Positions 6,471 through 13,655 of a stretch of DNA of 18,392 nt are shown here, piece after piece. The translations under genes were made by a program, and so were the position numbers. Origin of the DNA: JABDOU01 sp041609995 (GTDB lineage: Bacteria > Actinomycetota > Acidimicrobiia > Spongiisociales > SHLN01); contig JBFIPU010000050.1 of NCBI GenBank assembly GCA_041609995.1, positions 1 through 18,392 of the forward strand, written 5' to 3'. Under the pieces are notes generated by a model. That model saw nothing but the letters and a program-made list of their open reading frames with translations. It had not been told where the DNA came from and did no database searches. Within the stretch, counting starts at the first letter, position 1, and every line of letters begins with the position of its first letter.

Positions 6471-7283
6471 ATGAGGCTGAAATCGAATTCCGACGATCCG
6501 CTCGAGGAGTTTCCCGAGTGGTCCACAGAGCTGAGGAATGCGATGACTGCCGACGTCGACCCGCTGGTGGTGGCCGAAACGGCCCAGCTGGGGGCCGAGA
6601 CAGCGGCAGCAGCCTCTTTGACCGTTGCCGCCGGCACCGCAGCCGGCGGCCTGACAGGAGGTACGACAACCATGACAACCGCAACGATGAGCGCCGCATC
6701 CGCTGCCAAGGGAACGATCGCATCGACACTGAGCGGCAAGCTGGCGGCGGTGATACTGGCGTCTGCTGCCGTGACCGGCGGTCTGGCGGTGACCGGCAAT
6801 CTGCCCGGCATTTCCGAGCCAGAGGTGCCGGCTGCAACGGTGACCAAAACCGTGCCGACCATCGTGGACACCGTGTCGGGTACGGTCTCGCTCGAGCTGG
6901 CGGGTGAGACGCTCAGTGTCGTCGACATCGAGCCCCTGGCCGGGTGGTCGGCCACGGTGGTAACCGACACGGCGTCGGAGCTCACGGTCCTCTTCGAAGG
7001 AACGGAAGAGCTCGTCACCGTGGACGCCATCGTCGACGAGGCGGGCGAGATCGTGACGACCGTCACCAGCTCGACGGCCGTCGGCGTCGGGGGCGACGCC
7101 GGTGTCTCCGGTGCGAGCGAACTCGAGGTGGGTGTCGGCACCGATACCGATCTCGGTGGCAATGCCACGATCGGCGTGAGCGGCGACGCGGCCGTGGATC
7201 AGGGCGTCCAATCCGAAGCGGGCGACGTCGCTCTCGAAGGCGGCATCGCGGTGGATGGTTCCGCCGGGCTCGTCATCAACTAG
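6471..7283 (+). CDS. Single-pass membrane protein, putative anti-sigma factor
   Basis: I do not recognise a named family. The 270-residue product has an acidic N-terminal segment (SNSDDPLEEFPEWSTELRNA), then an Ala/Thr/Gly-rich stretch, one transmembrane helix at about 89-108, and an exported C-terminal part. That part is rich in Val, Thr, Gly, Asp and Glu, with a beta-rich segment at about 120-190 and a low-complexity tail. It contains no Cys, His or Tyr, so it lacks the zinc motif of ZAS-type anti-sigma factors. The gene directly follows an ECF sigma gene and its topology (cytoplasmic N-terminus, one helix, outer domain) is that of membrane anti-sigma factors. The role is inferred from position. 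ATG 6471 is preferred over GTG 6462, which would add three residues. Neither has an SD. Confidence 0.75.
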   Translation: MRLKSNSDDPLEEFPEWSTELRNAMTADVDPLVVAETAQLGAETAAAASLTVAAGTAAGGLTGGTTTMTTATMSAASAAKGTIASTLSGKLAAVILASAAVTGGLAVTGNLPGISEPEVPAATVTKTVPTIVDTVSGTVSLELAGETLSVVDIEPLAGWSATVVTDTASELTVLFEGTEELVTVDAIVDEAGEIVTTVTSSTAVGVGGDAGVSGASELEVGVGTDTDLGGNATIGVSGDAAVDQGVQSEAGDVALEGGIAVDGSAGLVIN

Positions 7284-7286
7284 CGG

Positions 7287-7307
7287 GCCCCTGCCCCCGG
7301 TAGGGGC
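7287..7307 (+). terminator. Hairpin after the sigma/membrane protein unit
   Basis: GCCCCT (7287-7292) pairs with AGGGGC (7302-7307) across a 9-nt loop, 3 nt after the TAG stop. No T-run follows, so it is at best a weak or factor-assisted terminator. Confidence 0.35.
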
Positions 7308-7327
7308 ATCCCCAACTCCTGCGGTTG

Positions 7328-7350
7328 GCCCTCCGCGTCAGGCGGAGGGC
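7328..7350. terminator. Strong hairpin between convergent genes
   Basis: GCCCTCCGC (7328-7336) pairs perfectly with GCGGAGGGC (7342-7350) around GTCAG. The stem lies at the end of the convergent SDR gene and contains its stop codon in the loop. It lacks a T-run on either side. It may act in both directions as a transcription barrier. Confidence 0.45.
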
Positions 7351-8807
7351 TTCGCCGCGTCTGGCGCCAGCCGATCTTCGGCGGCGCGGGCGATTCTGCG
7401 AGCCATCGGCCCGAAGATGGCGACGTGGAACGGGAACAGGACGAACCAGTAAATGCGGCCCCACAAACCGCGAGGCGCGAAGTAGGCCGTCTGTCGAAGC
7501 GTGGAATGGCCGGCCTCTCCCTCGATCACCCACTCCAGGAACGCCTCACCGGGGAGCTTCATCTCCGCCCGCAGCAACAGGCGTCGGGGAGGTTCGACAA
7601 CGCTGACCCGCCAGAAGTCCAGGGATTCGCCCTCGTGGAGGGTCTCGGGGTGACGGCGTCCCCGCCGGAGGCCGATGCCACCGACCATCGAGTCGATCCA
7701 CCCCCGCACCACCCAGGCCCAGTCGAACGTGTAGTACCCGACGCCTCCTCCGATGCGGCTCACGGCCCAGAACAGAGCGTCAGGATCGGCCGTCGAATCG
7801 ACGATCTGCTCGTCGACCATGACGCTGCCCCCTGACCAGTCGGGATCTGAGGGGATGGGGAGCGCCGAGTTCTCGCCGGCGTCGCTCCAGCGGGTGACCA
7901 CTTCCCCGTCGGCATAGCGGGCAATCGCCAGACGCACCGAGTCGCGAAACGGCAACGGGTTCGGCACCAGCTCGCCGACTGCTACGCTGTCGGAGACGAC
8001 GACGTCGTGCCGGAGGCTGTCAACCAACGGCCTCGCCACCCCTGTCGGGAGCGGTGTGACCAGACCGATCCACAGTGAGGAAAGCCCGGGACTCAGCACC
8101 GGCACCGGGATGATCAGGCGCCGGCGGAGACCGGCTTCTTCTGCATAGACCTGCATCATGTCTTGATAGGTCACGACATCCGGTCCACCGATCTCGATCA
8201 CTCGGCTACCACCTCGCTCGTCCAGCACCTTCTCGAGGACCGTGAGCACGTCGCGAATCGCAATGGGCTGACATCGCGACCGAACCCACTTGGGTGTGGT
8301 CATCGCCGGCAGCACTTCGGTGAGGTACCGGAGCATTTCGAACGAAACCGAGCCGGAGCCGATGATCACCGCCGCCCGTAATTCGGTCACCGGCGTGGTA
8401 CCGCCGGCCAGCAGCCTCCCCACCTCGTGCCGGCTATCAAGGTGGCTGGAGAGCTCGGCGTCGTCCTCGCCCAGGCCTCCGAGGTAGATGATTCGCTTCA
8501 GCCCGGCTGCGTCGGCGGCCTGTTGGAAGTTCACCGCACCGGCCCGGTCTGCCGCCTGGAAATCGGCGGCCGCTCCCATCGAATGAACGAGGTAGTAGGC
8601 GTAGTCGCAGCCGGACAACGCCGCTTCGAGGGAGCCGCGGTCCAGCACATCCCCCGCAACGACTTCGACCTGATCGCGCCACGGATCGAGGTCGAGGCGC
8701 GAAGGAGAGCGGCTCATGCATCGGATTTCGTGGCCCGACGCCAGCAGCAGCGGCACCAGCCGTCCGCCGATGTAACCGCTCGCGCCTGTGACCAGAATCT
8801 TCGCCAT
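7338..8807 (-). CDS. SDR-family NAD(P)-binding protein with DUF2867 domain
   Basis: A 489-residue protein. The N-terminal half is an extended/atypical SDR (NmrA/YbjT-like) with GASGYIGG at residues 8-15 (Gly8, Gly11, Gly14 for the dinucleotide). An acidic turn GDVLD, the segment YYLVHSMG and a conserved GGPDVVTYQDMM region follow. The C-terminal part, from about residue 330, resembles DUF2867 (SRIGGGVGYYTFDWAW, then DFWRVSVVEPPRRLLLRAEMKLPGEA). This two-domain layout is common in actinobacteria and its substrate is not known. Near the C-terminus IYWFVLFPFHVAIFGPMA is hydrophobic and may touch the membrane. No SD is visible before ATG 8807. TAACGT at 8817-8822 could be the -10 box. The gene diverges from the DUF6226-like gene. 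Confidence 0.87.
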   Translation of the reverse strand: MAKILVTGASGYIGGRLVPLLLASGHEIRCMSRSPSRLDLDPWRDQVEVVAGDVLDRGSLEAALSGCDYAYYLVHSMGAAADFQAADRAGAVNFQQAADAAGLKRIIYLGGLGEDDAELSSHLDSRHEVGRLLAGGTTPVTELRAAVIIGSGSVSFEMLRYLTEVLPAMTTPKWVRSRCQPIAIRDVLTVLEKVLDERGGSRVIEIGGPDVVTYQDMMQVYAEEAGLRRRLIIPVPVLSPGLSSLWIGLVTPLPTGVARPLVDSLRHDVVVSDSVAVGELVPNPLPFRDSVRLAIARYADGEVVTRWSDAGENSALPIPSDPDWSGGSVMVDEQIVDSTADPDALFWAVSRIGGGVGYYTFDWAWVVRGWIDSMVGGIGLRRGRRHPETLHEGESLDFWRVSVVEPPRRLLLRAEMKLPGEAFLEWVIEGEAGHSTLRQTAYFAPRGLWGRIYWFVLFPFHVAIFGPMARRIARAAEDRLAPDAAKPSA

Positions 8808-8816
8808 GAGCGCTAT

Positions 8817-8822
8817 ACGTTA
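8817..8822 (-). promoter_or_regulatory. Candidate -10 box (TAACGT) for the SDR/DUF2867 gene
   Basis: TAACGT on the minus strand fits TANNNT and ends 9 nt before ATG 8807, giving a 5' untranslated region of at most a few bases. TATAGC at 8812-8817 is an alternative but sits only 4 nt from the start. Confidence 0.35.
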
Positions 8823-8893
8823 CGGGCGGAGCGCACGGATGACGAACAGCCATTGTCCCCCTGCGGAGTGCCGTCTACTGTGATCGACAGATC

Positions 8894-9433
8894 ATGCACG
8901 TCGAGGAGCCCGATCCCGCCGCCTACGGTCAGGCAACCAATCCCGAGCGATTTCGCGCCGTGGTGGAGGCCGCCCGTGACCGGATCGAGCAGCTGTTGAA
9001 GGAATTCGATGTCGCGGCGGAGCCGGGAATGCTGACCGACGACTTCCCCAACTGGAAGGGCACCGAGGCACTTGAGATCATCCGATTGCATCCTGCCACC
9101 GGTGTGCCGATCACCTTAATGATGACGGCATTCCCGGGCGTCGCCATTCGTATCGGCCAGTGGGGACGGGAGGTGCTCCCCCATTGCGGATGTGACGGGT
9201 GCGACGACCAGCCCTCGGACCTCATCGAGCGCCTCGACGAGATTCTCACCGCCGTCGTTGCCGGCGGCTACGAGGAGGAACTCACAAAGCGCCGGCTCCG
9301 CACCTCGCTCACGGGCAGTTGGGGCCGGTCGGTTTCCGAGGGACCTCTGCACCGGGGTGAGTGGCGCGACCTGGGCGCTCGTGGAACCTACCGCTGGCCT
9401 CCCTGGTCCCGCCGAACGCCATCGGATCGATAA
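8894..9433 (+). CDS. DUF6226-like small protein
   Basis: A 179-residue soluble protein of unknown function. The N-terminus is charged and helical (NPERFRAVVEAARDRIEQLLKE has this character). A beta-rich middle follows (EIIRLHPATGVPITLMMTAF, then GVAIRIGQWGREVLP). The cysteine cluster CGCDGCDD begins at Cys98, with Cys98, Cys100 and Cys103 plus acids that could bind a metal. The C-terminus is basic and Trp-rich. The CGCDxCD signature is one I associate with the actinobacterial DUF6226 family; this is recollection rather than a search. ATG 8894 has no SD. TACTGT (8876-8881) is a possible -10. The gene diverges from the SDR gene with an 86-bp shared promoter region. Confidence 0.75.
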   Translation: MHVEEPDPAAYGQATNPERFRAVVEAARDRIEQLLKEFDVAAEPGMLTDDFPNWKGTEALEIIRLHPATGVPITLMMTAFPGVAIRIGQWGREVLPHCGCDGCDDQPSDLIERLDEILTAVVAGGYEEELTKRRLRTSLTGSWGRSVSEGPLHRGEWRDLGARGTYRWPPWSRRTPSDR

Positions 9434-9517
9434 TCGTCGTGCGGGTCGCCCGACGTGACGTCGAGCGATGCGCCTCGGAGGACCTGTAGCTGTCGAGCGC
9501 ATCATGAGGACGCACGA

Positions 9518-9531
9518 CCGGCGTCCGCCGG
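9518..9531. promoter_or_regulatory. 14-bp palindrome, possible operator
   Basis: CCGGCG-TC-CGCCGG is a 6-bp perfect inverted repeat. It covers the -35 position relative to the TAGGTT -10 box of the hydrolase-OsmC gene, where a repressor could block RNA polymerase. GC-rich palindromes also arise by chance in such DNA. Confidence 0.3.
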
Positions 9532-9542
9532 AGCTGACGAGG

Positions 9543-9548
9543 TAGGTT
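9543..9548 (+). promoter_or_regulatory. Candidate -10 box (TAGGTT), leaderless promoter
   Basis: TAGGTT fits TANNNT and ends 7 nt before ATG 9556, placing the transcription start on or beside the start codon. There is no SD between box and ATG. No good -35 match is visible. Confidence 0.5.
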
Positions 9549-9555
9549 CCCACCT

Positions 9556-10782
9556 ATGCAGTCCGAACGGATCGAATTCGAGAACTCGCGTGGCGACCTG
9601 TTGGCCGGCCGAATCGACTATCCACTCATTGACCAGCCTGTTGCATACGCGATCTACGCCCACTGCTTCACGTGCACGAAGAATCTGAGGGCGGTCGGGC
9701 GCATCACTTCGACGCTGGCTCGACACGGCATCGCCACGCTTCGATTCGATTTCACCGGCCTGGGCGACAGTACCGGCGATTTTTCCGCCACCAACTTCTC
9801 CACGAGCATCGACGACCTCAAAGCGGCAGCAGCTCACCTCCGCACCACCCGCCTCCCTGCTGAGATACTCGTCGGCCATTCACTGGGGGGAACCGTGGTG
9901 CTCGCCGCCGCCGGCGATCTCGCCGAGGTGCGAGCCGTTGCCGCGATTGCTGCCCCCTCTTCTCCAACCCACATCAAACGTCACCTGGAGTCCGACATCG
10001 ACGAGATCCTGACAACCGGCCGGGCGGACGTGCTGCTTGCCGGGCGTCCCGTGCCAATTCGTGCCCAACTTCTGGAGGACGTCGAGAGCCATGACATGGA
10101 CGCGGCTGTCGCTGACCTGGGACGGCCGCTGTTGATCCTGCACTCCCCCATCGACAACACTGTCGGCATCGATAATGCAGCTGAGCTGTTCACGATCGCT
10201 CGCCATCCGAAGAGCTTTGTCACGCTCGACGACGCCGACCATCTGTTGACCTCTGACAAAGACGCCGCCTATGCCGCCGGCGTCATCGCAGCGTGGGCCG
10301 ATCGTTACGTGAGCAGCGATCTAGCCGCGCGGGCCCAGCCGGATTTCGCAGCCGACGCTCCAGAAAGCGTGACCGTCGTTCGAACCGAGGGTGGATTCCG
10401 AACCGAGGTCATCTCCAACGGATTCGGCTTGCTTGCCGATGAACCGCTGGAGGTTGGCGGCACGAATACCGGACCCACGCCATACGACTATATGCTCACT
10501 GCGCTTGGCAGCTGCACGTCTATGACGTTACGGATGTACGCCGACCGCAAGGGCTGGAATCTCGAGGCCGTTACCGTCACCCTGAAGCACACAAGACTCC
10601 ACGCCCGTGATTGCGACGAATGCGAGTCAGATTCCGGGTTCATCGATCACATCGACCGACGCATCGAACTGGAGGGTGCCCTGGAGGCCGACCAGCGCCG
10701 CCGGCTCCTGGAAATCGCGAATCGATGCCCGGTACACAAGACCTTGCACGGCGAGGTCGTCGTACATACCGAGCCGGCCTGA
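9556..10782 (+). CDS. Alpha/beta hydrolase-OsmC fusion protein
   Basis: A 408-residue two-domain protein. Residues about 1-255 form an alpha/beta hydrolase with nucleophile Ser109 in GHSLGG, a likely acid Asp200 in HSPID and His229 in DDADHLL. Residues about 268-408 form an OsmC/Ohr-type domain. Its Cys320 (ALGSCTSMTLRMYA) and Cys391 (NRCPVHKTL) are placed as the two reactive cysteines of thiol peroxidases that reduce organic hydroperoxides. The fusion occurs in many bacteria; the joint substrate is not known to me. Esterified peroxides that are cleaved and then reduced would be a guess. The gene has its own leaderless-type promoter and a palindrome over the -35. It ends 1 nt from the convergent M20 gene. 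Confidence 0.9.
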   Translation: MQSERIEFENSRGDLLAGRIDYPLIDQPVAYAIYAHCFTCTKNLRAVGRITSTLARHGIATLRFDFTGLGDSTGDFSATNFSTSIDDLKAAAAHLRTTRLPAEILVGHSLGGTVVLAAAGDLAEVRAVAAIAAPSSPTHIKRHLESDIDEILTTGRADVLLAGRPVPIRAQLLEDVESHDMDAAVADLGRPLLILHSPIDNTVGIDNAAELFTIARHPKSFVTLDDADHLLTSDKDAAYAAGVIAAWADRYVSSDLAARAQPDFAADAPESVTVVRTEGGFRTEVISNGFGLLADEPLEVGGTNTGPTPYDYMLTALGSCTSMTLRMYADRKGWNLEAVTVTLKHTRLHARDCDECESDSGFIDHIDRRIELEGALEADQRRRLLEIANRCPVHKTLHGEVVVHTEPA

Positions 10783-10783
10783 G

Positions 10784-12022
10784 TCACCGACTCCACTCTC
10801 CGGCCGATTGGAGCCACTGCGCCAGGACGCCGGCACATTCGGCGACATCGGCCAGGGCAACATGCTCGTCGGCGGCGTGGGCCACCCTCACATCGCCCGG
10901 GCCATACATCACCGTCGGGATCTCACCCACGTTGATGAACAGCCGCATGTCGGCGCCGTAGGGGGCACCCACCGGCGAGGGAACCCGGGCACCCTGGCGG
11001 ACGGCCGCTGCCTGGAGCGACGTCACCACCGGGTGATCGGGTGCGATGGCGGACGAGTCGAAGCGCCCGCCCCACACCGTGACCCCCGGCGGATGCGTGG
11101 CCAGAAAGTCGTGTTCGGCGGCAGCCACCTCGATTGCCTGCCGAAGATCTGCTGCGGCCCCATCGCAGTTCTGGTCGAGCCTGACGCCGTAACGGCCGTG
11201 GGCCACGACCCGGTCCATCACCGTCGAGGTCCATGACCCACCCGACACCTGGCCGATGATCGTGGGATACGGCAGACCGAGGGCGGCCATCTCCGGGCGG
11301 GTCTCCGATCGATTGCGCTCGAGTTCATCGTGCGCCAACGCCTCAACGAGGTAGGTCAGATTGTCCAGCGCCGACACCCCCTCCCGCCGCATCGAGGCAT
11401 GCGCCGCCTTGCCGGGAACATCGAGTGTGAACGTGATCGCACCACCGTGAGCCACCACGGCATCGAGATTCGTGGGCTCGGTGATGATGCAGGCATCGGC
11501 CGTGTACCCGGCGCGGAGGGCGGCGAGCGCCCCGCTGCCTCCATCCTCCTCGGACGGGACGGCCAGCAACAGGATCTCGCCGGCCAACGATCCGGGGTCG
11601 ACCAGCCGGAGTGCCTCGATGGCGGCAACCAGGCCTCCCTTCATGTCACAGGCGCCCCGGCCGAAGATGCGACCGCTGCGCACCTCCGGTTCGAACGGTG
11701 GGCTCGACCAGGACGCCAGATCGCCCGGCGGCACCACATCGACATGGGCGCACAACATCAGTGTCGGTCCGGGCAGAGAGCCTCGGATACGGCCGACCAC
11801 GAGCGGGAGTTCGGTGCGGTCGACCTCGGTCCCGGGAAAAAAGGGATCGTTCTCGATGTCGGCCAGGAGAACCGTCCGGCGTTCGACGGCCACCCCTGCC
11901 AGTTCGAGCGTCGCAGCGACCACACCCTGGATCTCGCGCTCGTCTCCCGTGATCGAGGGAATGGCGATGAGGGAACGCAGATCACTCTCGATCCGATCGA
12001 TTGCGGGGGCCTCCGTTGCCAT
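10784..12022 (-). CDS. M20-family metallopeptidase/deacylase (ArgE/DapE-like)
   Basis: A 412-residue zinc-dependent hydrolase of the ArgE/DapE/carboxypeptidase class. Metal and catalytic residues are in place: His93 and Asp95 in CAHVDVVPPGD, Asp126 in GRGACDMKGG, Glu158-Glu159 in PSEEDGG, Glu182 in TEPTNL, and His382 in YGPGDVRVAHAADEH. A dimerisation-domain segment, PGKAAHASMRREG, lies near residues 203-215. The family hydrolyses N-acyl amino acids or short peptides. The exact substrate (N-acetylornithine, succinyl-diaminopimelate or another) cannot be told, and no arg or dap neighbour helps. The start ATG is preceded at 6 nt by TAGGCT and has no SD. It is convergent with the hydrolase-OsmC gene (1-nt gap) and divergent from the flavoprotein gene. 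Confidence 0.88.
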   Translation of the reverse strand: MATEAPAIDRIESDLRSLIAIPSITGDEREIQGVVAATLELAGVAVERRTVLLADIENDPFFPGTEVDRTELPLVVGRIRGSLPGPTLMLCAHVDVVPPGDLASWSSPPFEPEVRSGRIFGRGACDMKGGLVAAIEALRLVDPGSLAGEILLLAVPSEEDGGSGALAALRAGYTADACIITEPTNLDAVVAHGGAITFTLDVPGKAAHASMRREGVSALDNLTYLVEALAHDELERNRSETRPEMAALGLPYPTIIGQVSGGSWTSTVMDRVVAHGRYGVRLDQNCDGAAADLRQAIEVAAAEHDFLATHPPGVTVWGGRFDSSAIAPDHPVVTSLQAAAVRQGARVPSPVGAPYGADMRLFINVGEIPTVMYGPGDVRVAHAADEHVALADVAECAGVLAQWLQSAGEWSR

Positions 12023-12028
12023 GCAGCC

Positions 12029-12034
12029 AGCCTA
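12029..12034 (-). promoter_or_regulatory. Candidate -10 box (TAGGCT), leaderless promoter of the M20 gene
   Basis: TAGGCT on the minus strand fits TANNNT and lies 6 nt before ATG 12022, so the mRNA should start at the initiation codon. Confidence 0.5.
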
Positions 12035-12064
12035 TTGATCCACCAGCCGGACCATCGAAGGAAT

Positions 12065-12070
12065 ACGATC
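12065..12070 (+). promoter_or_regulatory. Candidate -10 box (TACGAT) of the flavoprotein gene
   Basis: TACGAT fits TANNNT in the 96-bp divergent spacer. It would give a roughly 42-nt 5' untranslated region that includes the AAAGG sequence before GTG 12119. The -35 is not recognisable. Confidence 0.3.
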
Positions 12071-12118
12071 TGCTCGTTCTGGCGTTGCTACCAGCAGCCA
12101 ATCCAGAGAAAGGCACCT

Positions 12119-13513
12119 GTGAACACCGACTACGACGTCCTGGTGATCGGCGCCGGTCCGGCCGGAGAAAACGCCGCCGACCGCGCCCAACGGACCGGCC
12201 TGAAAGCCGCTGTCATCGAAGAGCATCTGGTCGGGGGCGAGTGTTCTTACTACGCCTGTATGCCCTCCAAAGCCCTCCTCCGGCCGGGCGAGGTGATGAC
12301 GGCTGTCAGACGGGTACCGGGGGCAGCAGCCGCCGTGACCGGTGAGATCGACATCGATGCTGCCCTTTCGCGTCGTGACGCGCTGGCCGCCAACTTCGAC
12401 GACGCCGGCCAGGTTTCCTGGCTGGAGCGGGCCGGGATCGACCTGATCCGCGGGCATGGCCGGCTCGACGGCGATCGGATCGTCGCTGTCGAATCCGAGG
12501 ACGGCACCGTGAGCGAGTACCGGGCCCACAAGGCCGTGGTGATCGCCACCGGTACCGGCGCAGCATGGCCGCCCATCCCCGGCCTCAACGACGTGGGGGC
12601 GTGGGACAACCGACACGCGACGACGGCCGAAGAAGTCCCCCGGAGGCTGGTCGTCCTGGGTGGTGGCGTCGTCGGGGTCGAGATGGCTCAGGCCTGGCGA
12701 GGTCTCGGGGCCGAGGAAGTAACGATCATCGAAGCCGAACCCCGCCTACTCCCCCGAGAGGAACCCTTTGCCGGAGAAGAGCTGGCGGCCGCCTTCGAAC
12801 GTCTCGGCATCGACGTTCGCGTCGGCGCAAGAATGGTCGAGGTCGCCAGAGAAGGTGACGAGGGACCGCTGACCGCGAAGCTGGAGGACGGTTCCGAGAT
12901 CGTTGGCGACGAGTTGCTCGTCGCGGTCGGTCGCCGACCATTGACCAAAGACGTCGGGCTCGAGTCAATCGGATTGGAACCTGGTTCCTTTGTCACCGTG
13001 AACGACCACATGCAGCATCCCGACCATCCCTGGCTGTACGCCGTAGGTGATGTCAACGGACGGGCCCTGCTGACCCATACCGGCAAATACCAGGCGCGCA
13101 TCGCCGGCGATCACATCGCCGGCCAGACCGAACACGTGAAGGCATTTGGGGATGTTCTCGCCATTCCCCGTGTGGTGTTCACCGACCCACAGATTGCGGC
13201 GGTGGGACGCACGGAAGCCGAATCACGCGGCGCCAGGATTCCGGTTCGAACGGTTCGATACAACGTCGGCCATACCGCCGGTGCTGCCGCCCTGGGCCGC
13301 GGCATCCGGGGAACCGCTCAGCTGGTAATCGACGAAGAACGGCGTGTCATCGTCGGGGCCACGTTTGTCGGTCCCGGTGTCGGCGAGATGCTGCACGCGG
13401 CCACGGTTGCCATTGTCGGCCAGGTCACCCTCGACCAGCTCTGGCATGCGATTCCAGCCTTCCCGACCATGAGCGAGGTCTGGCTGCGCTTCCTGGAGGA
13501 ATACGGCCTCTAG
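12119..13513 (+). CDS. Pyridine nucleotide-disulfide oxidoreductase (Lpd/MerA-like)
   Basis: A 464-residue FAD/NAD(P) flavoprotein of the dihydrolipoamide dehydrogenase/glutathione reductase superfamily. The FAD motif GAGPAG is at 11-16. The redox disulfide Cys42-x4-Cys47 lies in GGECSYYACMPSK. A second dinucleotide motif, LGGGVVGVEMAQAW, follows in mid-protein, then ATG-like and YAVGDVNG segments for FAD, and a dimerisation domain. In the C-terminal HAIPAFPTMSE segment, Phe448 stands where classical members have the catalytic His, while Glu453 is kept. Substrate therefore unknown. GTG 12119 is chosen because the Rossmann fold starts here and AAAGG lies 5 nt upstream. The open frame extends far upstream, but that region is the antisense of the M20 gene. 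Confidence 0.88.
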   Translation: MNTDYDVLVIGAGPAGENAADRAQRTGLKAAVIEEHLVGGECSYYACMPSKALLRPGEVMTAVRRVPGAAAAVTGEIDIDAALSRRDALAANFDDAGQVSWLERAGIDLIRGHGRLDGDRIVAVESEDGTVSEYRAHKAVVIATGTGAAWPPIPGLNDVGAWDNRHATTAEEVPRRLVVLGGGVVGVEMAQAWRGLGAEEVTIIEAEPRLLPREEPFAGEELAAAFERLGIDVRVGARMVEVAREGDEGPLTAKLEDGSEIVGDELLVAVGRRPLTKDVGLESIGLEPGSFVTVNDHMQHPDHPWLYAVGDVNGRALLTHTGKYQARIAGDHIAGQTEHVKAFGDVLAIPRVVFTDPQIAAVGRTEAESRGARIPVRTVRYNVGHTAGAAALGRGIRGTAQLVIDEERRVIVGATFVGPGVGEMLHAATVAIVGQVTLDQLWHAIPAFPTMSEVWLRFLEEYGL

Positions 13514-13544
13514 CCGCCCACGAGGCTCGGGCTTCGAGTATCCT

Positions 13545-13570
13545 GCCCGGCGCTGATAGCCCGGGCTTTG
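13545..13570 (+). terminator. Likely terminator of the flavoprotein gene
   Basis: GCCCGG (13545-13550) pairs with CCGGGC (13561-13566), extended inside by GCT/AGC around a GAT loop with one bulged C, and followed by TTTG. It lies 32 nt after the TAG stop. Confidence 0.5.
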
Positions 13571-13613
13571 TCGGATCCCGCGGCCATGCGACAGACCAAA
13601 CCCCCTGGCGCAA

Positions 13614-13619
13614 TACGCT
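13614..13619 (+). promoter_or_regulatory. Candidate -10 box (TACGCT) of sat-cysC
   Basis: TACGCT fits TANNNT, 36 nt before ATG 13656. The resulting mRNA would start near 13626 and include the GCGGAG ribosome binding site (13646-13651). TATCCT at 13539-13544 is an alternative. Neither has a clear -35. Confidence 0.3.
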
Positions 13620-13655
13620 GACGGGGACGACCCGAGCCTCTATTTGCGGAGACAC

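Larger units (their letters stand above)
13522..13640 (+). repeat. 10-bp inverted repeat spanning the sat-cysC upstream region
   Basis: GAGGCTCGGG (13522-13531) is the exact reverse complement of CCCGAGCCTC (13631-13640). The arms lie 99 nt apart, the first just after the flavoprotein stop and the second 5 nt before the SD of sat-cysC. In a read-through RNA they could close a large stem. As DNA they could be paired protein sites. I do not recognise a known riboswitch. Confidence 0.4.

Noticed and set aside
11330..12118. 263-codon upstream extension of the flavoprotein ORF
   Set aside because: It runs antisense to the M20 gene. The Rossmann fold begins right after GTG 12119, which has an AAAGG sequence before it.
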